A DNA stretch of 64,000 nucleotides from Propionispora vibrioides (GTDB lineage: Bacteria; Bacillota; Negativicutes; Propionisporales; Propionisporaceae), in the NCBI RefSeq assembly GCF_900110485.1, contig NZ_FODY01000022.1, forward strand, positions 18,099-82,098. The letters run 5' to 3'. Positions 16,701 to 26,257 of this stretch are shown here, in pieces. Position 1 is the first letter of the stretch. Every line of letters starts with the position of its first letter. The notes beneath the pieces are model-generated. The model had not been told where the DNA came from and ran no database searches. It worked only from the letters and a program-made list of their open reading frames with translations. The translations under genes and the position numbers were made by a program.

Positions 16701-17540
16701 ATGGCAGGTATTCATTTTGTGGTGGACAGTACGAGCCGGGTACCGGCAGCTATGCTGGCGGCTCATGACAATATTCATGTGGTATCTTTAAAAATTATTT
16801 ATGGCCGGGAAGAGTATCCGGAAACGGCGCTGGACGCCGCTGCCGTATTCCGTCTGTCCGGGGAGCATCATCAACATCCCCGGACATCCCAGCCGTCACC
16901 CGGCGATTTTATGGCCGTCCTTGAACCGTTGGCGGCGGCCGGTCAGTCGGTCATTGTTCTGACGCTGGCCGGTGGCTTGAGCGGTACCTTCCAGGGAGCG
17001 CAGGCGGTGACGCGGCAGTTGGCGGGAGCCAATATCTATGTGGTGGATTCCCAGTCGGTGGCCGGCGGTATGGTTAGCCTGCTCCAGGCCGGTCTGACGT
17101 TGGCTGAAAATAATTTGGAGGCCGGGGCGATTGCCGTCCGGCTGCGGCAAATGGCGGAAAAGAGCCAGGCCATTTTCATGGCCGGAACGCTGCAATATTT
17201 GCACAAGGGTGGCCGGATCGGCGGTGCCGCGGCGTTGGTGGGCAGCATCCTGCAGATCAAGCCGCTGCTGTATTTGGGTCGGGACGGCCGGGTCGGCGTG
17301 CTGGATAAGGTGCGGACCCAGGGGCGGGCGTTGGCCCGTCTGGCCGATGAGTTAAACCGCTACAGCGGTCTGGAGTTCATTTCGGTGGCCCACATCGGCA
17401 TGGAAGAGGAGGCGCAAGCCATGAAAGCGTTGCTGGGTGAACGCTTTCCCGGCGCAGCCGTGACTTTGGAGGAGTTGGGGCCGGTGCTGGCGACCCATCT
17501 GGGACCCAAGGTATTGGGGATTATCTATCGGGAACAATAA
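16701..17540 (+). CDS. DegV family fatty-acid-binding protein (FakB-like)
   Basis: 279 residues of the EDD/DegV fold. FakB proteins hold a fatty acid for phosphorylation by FakA, feeding exogenous acids into phospholipid synthesis. Signature parts are the start IHFVVDSTSRVP, the TLAGGLSGTFQGA loop, the VVDSQSVAGG helix start and the KGGRIGGAAA segment. GGGGAGG precedes ATG 16701. The partner kinase fakA follows 38 bp downstream, so the two probably form an operon and a matched pair. The fatty-acid preference cannot be read from sequence. Confidence 0.92.
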   Translation: MAGIHFVVDSTSRVPAAMLAAHDNIHVVSLKIIYGREEYPETALDAAAVFRLSGEHHQHPRTSQPSPGDFMAVLEPLAAAGQSVIVLTLAGGLSGTFQGAQAVTRQLAGANIYVVDSQSVAGGMVSLLQAGLTLAENNLEAGAIAVRLRQMAEKSQAIFMAGTLQYLHKGGRIGGAAALVGSILQIKPLLYLGRDGRVGVLDKVRTQGRALARLADELNRYSGLEFISVAHIGMEEEAQAMKALLGERFPGAAVTLEELGPVLATHLGPKVLGIIYREQ

Positions 17541-17578
17541 GGGCTGCAATGATTTATTGCAGTCAGGGAGGGATTTGC

Positions 17579-19183
17579 ATGCCGCAGGCGGTAGAACTTA
17601 TTTCCGGCAGTGATTTCCGGCGCATGATTGCCGGAGCGTACCGGACCTTTATGCGGGAGCATGAATATATCAATAATCTGAATGTATTTCCGGTGCCGGA
17701 TGGCGACACCGGCACCAATATGCTGCTGACTCTGGGGGCGGTGGCCAAGGCGTTGGGTGATATAACCGAAGGCGATATCGGTGCGGCCAGCAAGCGGGCT
17801 GCCGACAGTGCCATTATGGGGGCCCGGGGAAATTCCGGGGTCATTCTTTCCCAACTGTTCCGGGGTATTGCCCGTGGTCTGGCCGGCAAGGAGCAGGCCA
17901 CTTCGTCCGGACTGGGCAAGGCTTTTCAGTACGGTGTGCTGTATGCCTACCGGGCAGTGACCAAACCGGTGGAAGGGACTATTCTTACAGTGGCTAAGGG
18001 CATTGCCAAGGGAGCCCATCAGGCTGTACGGGACGGGCGGCCTTTTGCCGACATCCTGATCGCCGCCATTGCCGCCGGGGAAAGTGAACTGCAAAGAACG
18101 CCTGAACTGCTGCCGACCTTAAAAGCGGCCGGTGTGGTGGATGCCGGCGGTTATGGCCTACTGGTCTTCTTACGAGGTTGCCTGGACGGGCTCAATGGAG
18201 AATATGCCGGACCGGAGAGCGAAATGGCGAGGGAGCTGATCCTGGCTGATGGCGTGTCGGCCGAGGTGGTTCACCCATACTGCACCGAGTTTATTGTCAA
18301 ACCCTGCAGCATCACGGTAAAAGAGGCTCGCCGCGTGTTGTCGCCGCTAGGCGATTCGCTGATCGTGGCCGAAGGGACCGAGCTGTTGAAGGTTCATATT
18401 CATACCGCTCAACCCGGCCGGGTGCTGGAGTCGGCCATTACCTGGGGCACTCTGCATGATATAAAAATCGACAATATGGCCGATCAAAAGGAACACCATG
18501 CCGGAGCAACTGGTAAGGTACCAGCCGGTGCCAAGCCGGCAGCCCTGATTTGTGTGGCGGCCGGTGAAGGGTTGACCGCCATGCTGCGGGAACTGGGGGC
18601 CGATTTTATTATCACCGGCGGCCAGACGATGAACCCTTCGGTGGAAGACATGGTAGACGTCATTCATACCGGTAAGGCCGAGCGTTATATCCTGCTGCCG
18701 AACAATAAGAATATTGTGCTGGCTGCCACGCAGGTGCAAAAACTGCTGCCTGACCGGGTGTCTATTGTGCCGACTGTTAACATTCCACAGGGGATGGCGG
18801 CGCTGCTGGCCTTTGATCCGCAACAGGACGTGGCTGCCAATGTGCGGCGGATGACCGAAGCGGCGGCCCAGGTGCGGGCAGCGGCCGTAACGGTGGCGGT
18901 ACGGGACAGCCACCTGGGAGAAGAGCTGGTGTCGGCAGGTTCCTATATCGGTGTCATTGAGCATCAGGTTCTGGTGCAGGCTCCGTCGCTGCAACAAGCG
19001 GTGACCAGCCTGCTGCAGGCCATTGTCCAGCCGGAAGATGAGCTGGTTAGTCTATATTACGGTGAAGGGGTAACCGCCGATGAGGCGCAGCAGATTGTGG
19101 AACAAATTGGTTTGCCGCAGGCGGAAATTCAGCTCTACTATGGCGGGCAGCCCCATTATCTCTTTTTGGTCAGTGTGGAATAG
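17579..19183 (+). CDS. fakA: Fatty acid kinase FakA (DAK2/YloV family)
   Basis: 534 residues. The N-terminal DAK2 ATP-binding domain (about 5-200) has NVFPVPDGDTGTNM, where the aspartates bind Mg-ATP, and MGARGNSGVILSQLFRG. It is followed by the FakA middle domain (HPYCTEFIVK; KVHIHTAQP) and the C-terminal EDD-like domain (about 320-534; GGQTMNPSVEDM, LPNNKNI). It phosphorylates a FakB-bound fatty acid. ATG 17579 follows AGGGAGGG and gives the usual N-terminus; a longer frame from 17549 lacks a site. In many Firmicutes fakA follows an asp23-like gene; here it follows degV. Confidence 0.95.
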   Translation: MPQAVELISGSDFRRMIAGAYRTFMREHEYINNLNVFPVPDGDTGTNMLLTLGAVAKALGDITEGDIGAASKRAADSAIMGARGNSGVILSQLFRGIARGLAGKEQATSSGLGKAFQYGVLYAYRAVTKPVEGTILTVAKGIAKGAHQAVRDGRPFADILIAAIAAGESELQRTPELLPTLKAAGVVDAGGYGLLVFLRGCLDGLNGEYAGPESEMARELILADGVSAEVVHPYCTEFIVKPCSITVKEARRVLSPLGDSLIVAEGTELLKVHIHTAQPGRVLESAITWGTLHDIKIDNMADQKEHHAGATGKVPAGAKPAALICVAAGEGLTAMLRELGADFIITGGQTMNPSVEDMVDVIHTGKAERYILLPNNKNIVLAATQVQKLLPDRVSIVPTVNIPQGMAALLAFDPQQDVAANVRRMTEAAAQVRAAAVTVAVRDSHLGEELVSAGSYIGVIEHQVLVQAPSLQQAVTSLLQAIVQPEDELVSLYYGEGVTADEAQQIVEQIGLPQAEIQLYYGGQPHYLFLVSVE

Positions 19184-19212
19184 GCGGCAGCAGCTTAAAA
19201 GGAGAGTGCCTG

Positions 19213-19827
19213 ATGATTACAACACTTAGTATCCGGGATTATGCCCAAAATATGGCATTGCGGCAGCCGCCGCCCGGCGGCGGCAGTACGGCGGCACTCA
19301 GTGGTCTTTTGGGCGTCAGTCTGTTGGCGATGCTGATCAATTTGGTGCTGCCTGGCGCCGCAGCGGCGCTTGACGAACCGCAACAGCAATTGGCGGCGCT
19401 TCGTGAACGGCTGCTGTCGCTGGCAGAAGAGGACGCGGCTGTTCTGGCTGACGTGCTGGCTGTATTTCAATCAGGTGCGTCAGCCGTTCATGCTGATGAC
19501 CGGGCGCAGGCGGTGCTGCTGCAGGCCGCTTGCGTTCCGCTGTCCATTGCCGAGAACTGCCTGCAGGCGCTGCAGGTGGGGGAGCGGGTATTGGCGGCGC
19601 TGCCACCTCACGCGCAAGGAGATTTGCTGACGGCTGCCCTGGCTTGCCAGACCGGCATTAAGGGGGCGCTGCTAAGTGTTGCCGCCAATCTTCCCTGGCT
19701 GGCCGATGCCGGTCAGGTGGAGGAGCTAAAAGCGCGGCTGCAGGCGGTCAACGAAAACCAAGGCCGGCTTGTGGCCGGTTTGACAGACAGTATATATGCG
19801 GTGCAGCCTTATCAAATATTGCGTTAG
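19213..19827 (+). CDS. Cyclodeaminase/cyclohydrolase family protein
   Basis: 204-residue protein of the FTCD-C family (formiminotetrahydrofolate cyclodeaminase / FchA-like methenyl-THF cyclohydrolase). The near-N-terminal PPPGGGSTAALSG is the family's folate-site signature; the rest is the expected helical bundle. In acetogens and amino-acid fermenters such proteins act in one-carbon folate metabolism. It follows fakA by 29 bp with its own AGGAGAG-type site, so it is likely in the same unit. Its TAG stop (19825-19827) is the first three bases of a family-2 hairpin repeat, so the C-terminus was set by that element. Confidence 0.87.
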   Translation: MITTLSIRDYAQNMALRQPPPGGGSTAALSGLLGVSLLAMLINLVLPGAAAALDEPQQQLAALRERLLSLAEEDAAVLADVLAVFQSGASAVHADDRAQAVLLQAACVPLSIAENCLQALQVGERVLAALPPHAQGDLLTAALACQTGIKGALLSVAANLPWLADAGQVEELKARLQAVNENQGRLVAGLTDSIYAVQPYQILR

Positions 19828-19991
19828 GGAACCGCTGATTTAATGAACCTGCCGGCCTGGTGAGAGATTTTTTCGGCTGGCAAGGAAGTAAAACCACAGG
19901 AATAGCGGTCTCTATTTCAAGGTTTTGCTGACGCAGCCAGACGGAAAATGATCCGCCAGGCTGTGCGGTGTGATAAATCAGTGGTTCCCTA
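19825..19991. repeat. Hairpin element family 2, copy B (best preserved)
   Basis: 167 bp with 18-bp terminal inverted repeats TAGGGAACCGCTGATTTA and TAAATCAGTGGTTCCCTA (two mismatches). Inner arms CGGCTGG ... CAGCCAG pair, and AAGTAAAACC pairs with GGTTTTGCT loosely. The left terminal TAG is the stop codon of the preceding gene. Confidence 0.85.
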
Positions 19992-20001
19992 GACAGCCAC
20001 A

Positions 20002-20048
20002 AATAAAGCCAGCCGATGCTGCTTATAGCAGTGCCGGCTGGCTTTGTG
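20002..20048. terminator. Terminator between convergent genes
   Basis: AAAGCCAGCC and GGCTGGCTTT enclose an inner GCTGC/GCAGT hairpin; the flanks are A-rich left and T-containing right. Serves both directions. Confidence 0.75.
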
Positions 20049-20076
20049 TTTGCGTTGAATGATAAATCCACCTATT

Positions 20077-22263
20077 TTATTGTTCTGTTTTGGCTTGTCT
20101 GAGGCTTAAACCGATCCGCTTGCGTTCTTCCTCCACGCTGATGACCACTACTTCCAGAATATCACCGACGGAAACGATGTCCAGCGGGTGACGGAAGGCC
20201 TTATGGCTCAGCTCGGAACGGTGAATAAGGCCGTTTACTTTAATGCCGATATCGACAAAGGCCCCAAAGTCGGTCACATTCTGGACTGTTCCCTTAAGCC
20301 TGGTGCCGGGAGTGATATCGGACAGTTTCATGATATTCTTACGGGTCAGCGGCAGCGGTGTATCTTCCCGCGGGTCCCGGCCGGGTTTGGCCAGAGCGGC
20401 CAAAATGTCACGGACAGTCGGTTCGCCGGCCGCCAGTTCCCGGGCCAAAGCAGCGGCATCAGCAGACTGCAGCTTAGCCTGCAGGGCCGGCAGGCGGTCC
20501 CTGTCCTTCAGGTCGCCCGTGGTAAAGCCCAGACGGGACAGGATGTTTTCGGCTAATTCGTACGATTCTGGATGCACCGGGGTGTTGTCCAGTGGGTTGT
20601 CGGCATTGCGGAGCCGCAAAAAGCCGGCGCACTGGGTGAAGGCGGCCGCACCTAAGCGGGGGACTTTCAGGAGTTGCCGGCGCGATAGGAACGAACCGGA
20701 CTGGTCACGGTAGGCCACGACATTTTTAGCAACGCTGGCGTTGATGCCGGCCACATGCTTCAACAGTTCAATCGAGGCAGTGTTCAGCTCGACGCCGACG
20801 TGGTTGACGCTGGATTCGATCACCTGGTCAAGCGTGTCACCCAGCTGTTTTTGATTTACGTCATGCTGGTACTGGCCGACACCGATGGATTTTGGGTCGA
20901 TTTTAACCAGCTCGGCCAGCGGGTCCTGAACCCGGCGGGCAATGGAGACGGCACCACGGATGGACACATCCAGTTCGGGCAGTTCCTCTTTGGCCAGCTT
21001 GGAGGCCGAATAGACCGAAGCGCCGGCCTCATTGGTGATGATATAACGGACAGGCAGGTTGTGTGTATTGATCAGGCGGGACACACATTCCTCGGTTTCA
21101 TAGGAAGCCGTACCGTTGCCAATCGATATCAGGCTGACGCCATGGGTTGTAATGGCGTCATGCAGCGTTACCAGGGCCCTTTCCTGCTGGGCGGCGCCCA
21201 GTGTGAGATAGAGAGTGTCTGTAGCCAGTACCGTACCGGTGGGACTGACAATCGCCATTTTGCAGCCTGTCCGGTAGCCGGGATCGAGTCCCATGATGGT
21301 ATGACCGGCTAGCGGCGCCTGCAGTAAAAGCTGACGGAGGTTGAGGCCGAACACCCGGATGGCCTGCTCTTCGGCATTTTCCGTCAACTGGGAGCGGATC
21401 TCCCGTTCCATGGCAGGGAACAGGAGACGTTTATAACCGTCAGCGATGGCCACTTGCAGGGTCTCGCTAAAAATTGAGCTGCCTGTAACGGTTTTCCGGA
21501 CGATAAAGGAAATCAACTGTTCATGGGGAGCGGTCAATGTGACTTTTAACATTTCTTTCTTCTCGCCGCGATTGACTGCCAGTACGCGGTGGGAGGGAAT
21601 GCGCTTGACCGGTTCATGGTATTCCCTGTAGGTTAAGAAATCAGCGCCCTGTTCCTCCGGTACGGCCAGCTCGGTGGCCAGTTCAGCGTTCTGCCAGAGC
21701 TGCTTGCGAATGGCACTCCGGATATCGGGCTGTTCGCAGACTGTTTCGGCGATAATATCCATGGCTCCCGTCAAGGCGGCTTCGGCAGTGGGAATATCCT
21801 TGTCCGGGTTTATAAAGGCGGCTGCCTCCTCCAGCGGTGTACCGCTTTGCAACTGTTGAGCCAAAACAAGCATTGCCAGTGGCTCCAGACCCCGTTCCCG
21901 GGCTGTCTGGGCTCGGGTGCGCTTTTTGGGACGGAACGGCAGGTAGAGGTCTTCCAGGTCCTGCAGCTTACTACAGGACTGAATGGCTGTGGTAAGCTCA
22001 GGGGTTAGTTTTCCCTGTTCCTCAATGTTGCGCAGAATTTCTTCCTGCCGTTTAACCAGGTTGCGTAAATATTGCAGCCGTTCTTCGGTTGTGCGGATTT
22101 GTTCCTCATCCAGCTCACCGGTGGCTTCTTTCCGGTAGCGGGCGATAAAGGGGACGGTGTTGCCGTCGTCCAGCAATTTAATGACAGCCTCGATTTGGTA
22201 GGGTTTTACCTGTATTTCCCGGGCAATGAGCAAGGGAAGATCTTGTAACAGCAAAAAAATCAC
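20077..22263 (-). CDS. tex: Tex family RNA-binding protein (S1 domain)
   Basis: 728 residues, cytoplasmic transcription-accessory protein. It has the N-terminal helical region with GNTVPFIARYRKEATGELDE, a YqgF-like RNase H fold (MGLDPGYRTGCKMAIV), a HhH pair (VAGINASVAKNVVAYRDQSG) and a C-terminal S1 domain (GTVQNVTDFGAFVDIGI). Order and length are typical. GTG 22263 opens the frame. A TTG at 22254 has better spacing from the AGGTG at 22264-22268 and may be the true start. A hairpin repeat begins 9 bp upstream, so promoter elements must lie in or beyond it. Confidence 0.95.
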   Translation of the reverse strand: MIFLLLQDLPLLIAREIQVKPYQIEAVIKLLDDGNTVPFIARYRKEATGELDEEQIRTTEERLQYLRNLVKRQEEILRNIEEQGKLTPELTTAIQSCSKLQDLEDLYLPFRPKKRTRAQTARERGLEPLAMLVLAQQLQSGTPLEEAAAFINPDKDIPTAEAALTGAMDIIAETVCEQPDIRSAIRKQLWQNAELATELAVPEEQGADFLTYREYHEPVKRIPSHRVLAVNRGEKKEMLKVTLTAPHEQLISFIVRKTVTGSSIFSETLQVAIADGYKRLLFPAMEREIRSQLTENAEEQAIRVFGLNLRQLLLQAPLAGHTIMGLDPGYRTGCKMAIVSPTGTVLATDTLYLTLGAAQQERALVTLHDAITTHGVSLISIGNGTASYETEECVSRLINTHNLPVRYIITNEAGASVYSASKLAKEELPELDVSIRGAVSIARRVQDPLAELVKIDPKSIGVGQYQHDVNQKQLGDTLDQVIESSVNHVGVELNTASIELLKHVAGINASVAKNVVAYRDQSGSFLSRRQLLKVPRLGAAAFTQCAGFLRLRNADNPLDNTPVHPESYELAENILSRLGFTTGDLKDRDRLPALQAKLQSADAAALARELAAGEPTVRDILAALAKPGRDPREDTPLPLTRKNIMKLSDITPGTRLKGTVQNVTDFGAFVDIGIKVNGLIHRSELSHKAFRHPLDIVSVGDILEVVVISVEEERKRIGLSLRQAKTEQ

Positions 22264-22271
22264 CTATTTTC

Positions 22272-22357
22272 TAAGGAACCGCTGTTGTAAGGTGCCTGTC
22301 GTCCCGATGAAAAAAGAACAGCCAGGACGCGCAGGGTGAATAAATCAATGGTTCCTA
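22272..22357. repeat. Hairpin element family 2, copy C (short)
   Basis: TAAGGAACCGCTG at the left and GAATAAATCAATGGTTCCT at the right match the family ends, with GCCAGGACGCGCAGGGTGAATAAA-like sequence inside. Only 86 bp: the interior is largely deleted. Confidence 0.75.
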
Positions 22358-22518
22358 AAATTCTTCCATTATTATACCATATTCTTTATGGAATATAGCC
22401 GGTCTGGTGCCTTATGCCACTTAAAACATAGGAAAAGCTTTGTAAGACTTTTTCGTTCCCTCGGATGGAGGAACCGGGCATATCTAAGCAATGGCAGCAA
22501 AGAGGGACCGGAAAAAGG

Positions 22519-22575
22519 TGAAAAAACAGGCTCCTTTAGTCTGGCGACGGGATCGCCGGCTGGCAGGAGCCTGTT
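22519..22575 (-). terminator. Terminator of the second HD-GYP gene
   Basis: On the minus strand AACAGGCTCCT pairs with AGGAGCCTGTT, followed by T6. The stem begins at the gene's own stop codon. Confidence 0.88.
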
Positions 22576-23602
22576 AGGCTTCAATTAACTCGGTAATGGT
22601 CAGCGTGGGCCGATAGACCAGGTTGATGTCCATTGCGGTCTGTCCCTGATTGTTAACAAGGCGGATGGTGGGCCGTAAAGGAAAATGCATCCGGTTGTTG
22701 ATCACATAGCCGGTTTGTCCGGTATTGAGACGGACCAGAGAGCCAACCGGATAAACCACTACGGTATGGAAAAAAGCCTTCAGCAAGTTCAAATCATATA
22801 AGGTATTGCCGGCGGACATCATCCGCTCCGATATTTCATGCAGCGGGGTTCCGTCCAGCATAGCCTGGGCAACATCCCGGTCATAGCGATTGGCAATCGC
22901 CACCAGACGGGCCAATGGATGAATGGCCTGTCCGGACAAACCATTCGGTACGCCGGTGCCGTCATAATGCTCATGATGTTGGGCCGCGATGCCGGCAACG
23001 GTCTTACCGACACCTGCCTTCAGCAAAAACTGATAGCCCAGTGAGGTATGGAGATCCCCGGCCGGCAAGTTGTCGTCAGAGGCCAGGGGTATGACGTTCT
23101 TACCGGTGTCGTGCAGAAGCGCCCCCAGTGCCAGGTCCCGCAAGATCGGGCGCGGCATCTTGAGATACAGCCCGGTAATAACGGACAGCAGGCAAACATT
23201 AATGGCATGGTTGCTGTCATCCGGTGAAGGCTGGCGGACTTGGCAATTCATGATTTGCGGCATTTGCTGTTCCAAATGGGTAATGGTGCTATCGGTTGCT
23301 GTTGTCAGCCGGCGAAGTAAGACGCTGCGCTGCTCTGACTGCAGAAATTCCTCGGTAGTGGCTTTGAAAATATATGTAAAGCAATGGAGTAGTTCGGTTC
23401 GCAGGGAGGCCGTGATGACATCGGGCGGCCGCAGGGAATCGGCATAGGGATCGGTAACATACACATGTGGAATTCCAAGCTGTTTTAGACGATGAATATA
23501 TGCCTCGGTTAAGGTAATTCCTTTTTCCAGTAATAGTTTGCCGGCTGTATCAGTGAGATCCTTGGCAAGCACCATACCGGTTTTCGCGTTTTCCACACGC
23601 AT
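22574..23602 (-). CDS. HD-GYP-type protein with GVP variant
   Basis: 342 residues, paralogous to the protein at 6907-7962 (same N-terminal KTGMVLAKDLTDTAGKLLLEKG block and domain order). HD is intact in LLHDTGKNV, but the signature reads HHEHYDGTGVP, so GYP has become GVP. Phosphodiesterase function is still possible but less certain. ATG 23602 is preferred for the AGAGGTG site; GTG 23611 lies inside that site. It diverges from a GGDEF-type cyclase gene, so synthesis and breakdown of c-di-GMP are encoded side by side. Confidence 0.83.
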   Translation of the reverse strand: MRVENAKTGMVLAKDLTDTAGKLLLEKGITLTEAYIHRLKQLGIPHVYVTDPYADSLRPPDVITASLRTELLHCFTYIFKATTEEFLQSEQRSVLLRRLTTATDSTITHLEQQMPQIMNCQVRQPSPDDSNHAINVCLLSVITGLYLKMPRPILRDLALGALLHDTGKNVIPLASDDNLPAGDLHTSLGYQFLLKAGVGKTVAGIAAQHHEHYDGTGVPNGLSGQAIHPLARLVAIANRYDRDVAQAMLDGTPLHEISERMMSAGNTLYDLNLLKAFFHTVVVYPVGSLVRLNTGQTGYVINNRMHFPLRPTIRLVNNQGQTAMDINLVYRPTLTITELIEA

Positions 23603-23807
23603 TTTGATCACCTCTAAAAAGGTATTATCCGTGTAAACCTATTATACAATAATATTTGTCAAAGAGAATGCCCCTAGGTCCCGGAGTGCTAGGACTTAAG
23701 TCTTATCTTATGTCACTTTTTGCAACTTGTAAGATTTATTCTGACGAACCATCGCAGGTTTACTTTCATATTATGTAAAAAAAGGGAGTTGCAGGGGAGG
23801 GAATGGA

Positions 23808-26174
23808 ATGTCCCCATTGCTAGACAAAGCAAAAATCAAGTTAAGTTTGCTGGCAGTCGGGCTTGTCCTGTTCGGAATTCTGGGATTAATATCCTGGCGG
23901 CCGGAGCTATTTTATTTTGTTTTTCCGGTAGAGACATACTTGTTTATGCATACTATATTCGAGTTTTCCAGTATCATTATTGGCATTTCCGTTTTCTTGA
24001 TTGTTTGGTATAGCTGGCCGCAAACCCATAATGGACGGGATTTGGTAATTGGGATATCCTTTCTTGCCGTTGGCTTGTTTGAATGGGCCCATATTCTGGC
24101 CTGTAATGGAATTGCTGACAGTTTTCTCATTAACCGTGAAAACCAGACTGCGGCTTTTGCCCTGGCAAGCAGGTTTTTTGCGGCAGCCGGGCTTTTTTTT
24201 GCCGCCTTCACTCCCCGGCGCGGCCGTTATAGACCGTCTGACCGCCTGCATTTTACCTGCTCGGGAATCGGTGTTGCGGCCGGGGTGATGCTGGTTATTC
24301 TCGGATTTTCTAACTACCTGCCAACCATGTATCGCCATGGCCAGCCTGATGGTGCTTTTCTTGTAGGAGTAGAGAGTGTGATCGTTGGCTTGCATATTGC
24401 CGCCTTATACCGGTTTGCCCGGCGAAGTCCCGGTGAACAGCATGTCTGCCAGTTGCGCACCGCTCTCGTCTGCAGCCTGGCCGGCGAGATCGCTGTCATG
24501 GGCTTTGGCACAGGCGGTCATGACAGCTATGAACTTTTGGGCAGTCTGTACCGGCTGGGCGCCTACTGTTTTGTCCTGAAAGCGCTGTTCGGAACTTCGG
24601 TGCTTCATCCCTATATCCGGATTTCCCGGCTGGCCAGATCGCTGCGCAACTTGTCGGTGCGCAATGCCAAGCTGTACAAAGAGGCGCAGAACAACCATCA
24701 ATTGCTTAAAGAAACGTTGGTTCAGCTCGGTGCTATGGTGGCTTCCAAGAACAATCTGGAGGAGATGCTGGAACAGGTTATCCGTTCGGCGGCTGCTGTA
24801 TTTAAATGTGATCATGCTTATCTGGCATTGGCCGAGGGTGAACCGGCCAGACTGAAGCTGGTTGCCTATATCAGCAGCTTTAAACCGCCGGCCGAGTTAT
24901 TGCCGGATCAAAGCCTGCTGGGGGAGGTATTTGCCAGTAGGCAGGCCATCGTCATCGACAGCTTTGCCCAAGCGCCCAAGAAAGTCGCCCATGCGCTGGA
25001 TGCGGCCGGACTTCACTCCATGGTGGGGGCGCCTATCCGGCATAATGGAGATATCATCGGTGCGATCGGACTTTTCTCCCGGCGGTTCGGCAATTTTACC
25101 GACAGCGATGCCGCTCTTTTGACAGTGTTTTCCCATCAGGCCGGCGAGGCGATCAAGAACGCCCGGTTTTTTGCCCACACCGTGCAAAGCCTGAATGATC
25201 TTAGGGTACTCTACGACATTGTCAAAGAGATTGCCGTGCAGTTGTCGCCAAGCGACCTATTGTGTCAGGTGACGATGAAGCTGCAAAGTCTGTTTCAGGC
25301 TGACGGGGCGGTTGCCTTTATCATGCATCACCGGGATGACGGTTTGCATACGGAAAAAGTATTTAGTGAGAATTTCACCGACGGGGAGATCAAAAACCTG
25401 GGCAAGGTGTTTTCGGATAATAAAACCAGCTGGCCCTGGGGCGATCTGGAGGAAAGCCTTGTTACCATGTCTATTCTCAATCAGCGGCGGTTGCATATTA
25501 TGCCATTAATATCGGGGGGCATTCTGCAGGGCCTGCTGGTATTTAGCTGGAAAGACCCGAAAATCGAGATTCCCTCCGGCCTGGAGATTATTTTAAGTAC
25601 CATTGCCCGCCAATCGGCAGTGGGGCTGGAGCGGGCCTATCTATATGACAGCATCCGGGAAATGGCTCTGACTGATGCCCTGACCAGGCTGCCCAACCGG
25701 CGGCAGTTTGACAGTTGTCTGACGAAAGAGTTTAACCGGGCTGTAGTATACCGCCGACCGATTACCCTGGTCATGCTGGATATCGACTTTTTTAAAAAAG
25801 TCAACGATACCTGGGGGCATTTGGCGGGAGACGCTATTTTACAACAACTGGGCACAAAAATAAAATCCCTGTTCCGTAATACCGACTTTCCGGCCCGTTA
25901 CGGTGGCGAGGAGTTTGCCGTCATCCTGCCGGAGACAGCCGAGGCGCAGGCCTGGGAACTGGCGGAACATTTCCGTCTGCAGATCGCGGCAGAATCTTTT
26001 CAGGTGGAGGATAACTGCATCAAGATTACCGTAAGCCTGGGACTGGCGACAGTGTCCGATGATATGCTGGGCAAGATGACGGCTACCCGCTTGCTGGAGG
26101 CGGCTGATCAGGCATTGTATGAAGCAAAGCAAAGTGGCCGTAACCGGGTGGTTGCCTGGCAAAAGAACGCGTAA
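23808..26174 (+). CDS. Membrane sensor diguanylate cyclase (MASE3-GAF-GAF-GGDEF)
   Basis: 788 residues. An N-terminal integral-membrane sensor with about eight hydrophobic segments (10-270; resembles MASE3) is followed by two GAF-type domains (about 295-450 and 460-620) and a C-terminal GGDEF domain (about 625-785). The active site reads RYGGEEF and DxxFFKKVND is intact. An RNTD five residues before GGEEF gives a probable product-inhibition I-site. It makes c-di-GMP from GTP. GGGGAGG precedes ATG 23808. The signal is unknown; MASE3 sensors are otherwise poorly characterised. Confidence 0.9.
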   Translation: MSPLLDKAKIKLSLLAVGLVLFGILGLISWRPELFYFVFPVETYLFMHTIFEFSSIIIGISVFLIVWYSWPQTHNGRDLVIGISFLAVGLFEWAHILACNGIADSFLINRENQTAAFALASRFFAAAGLFFAAFTPRRGRYRPSDRLHFTCSGIGVAAGVMLVILGFSNYLPTMYRHGQPDGAFLVGVESVIVGLHIAALYRFARRSPGEQHVCQLRTALVCSLAGEIAVMGFGTGGHDSYELLGSLYRLGAYCFVLKALFGTSVLHPYIRISRLARSLRNLSVRNAKLYKEAQNNHQLLKETLVQLGAMVASKNNLEEMLEQVIRSAAAVFKCDHAYLALAEGEPARLKLVAYISSFKPPAELLPDQSLLGEVFASRQAIVIDSFAQAPKKVAHALDAAGLHSMVGAPIRHNGDIIGAIGLFSRRFGNFTDSDAALLTVFSHQAGEAIKNARFFAHTVQSLNDLRVLYDIVKEIAVQLSPSDLLCQVTMKLQSLFQADGAVAFIMHHRDDGLHTEKVFSENFTDGEIKNLGKVFSDNKTSWPWGDLEESLVTMSILNQRRLHIMPLISGGILQGLLVFSWKDPKIEIPSGLEIILSTIARQSAVGLERAYLYDSIREMALTDALTRLPNRRQFDSCLTKEFNRAVVYRRPITLVMLDIDFFKKVNDTWGHLAGDAILQQLGTKIKSLFRNTDFPARYGGEEFAVILPETAEAQAWELAEHFRLQIAAESFQVEDNCIKITVSLGLATVSDDMLGKMTATRLLEAADQALYEAKQSGRNRVVAWQKNA

Positions 26175-26257
26175 AATCCTTTCCTGACCGACCCGTATAT
26201 TCTGACTGTGCCGGGTAATGCTATGGATGAGCGCAGGCGCTCTAAAATAGCGGCCCG

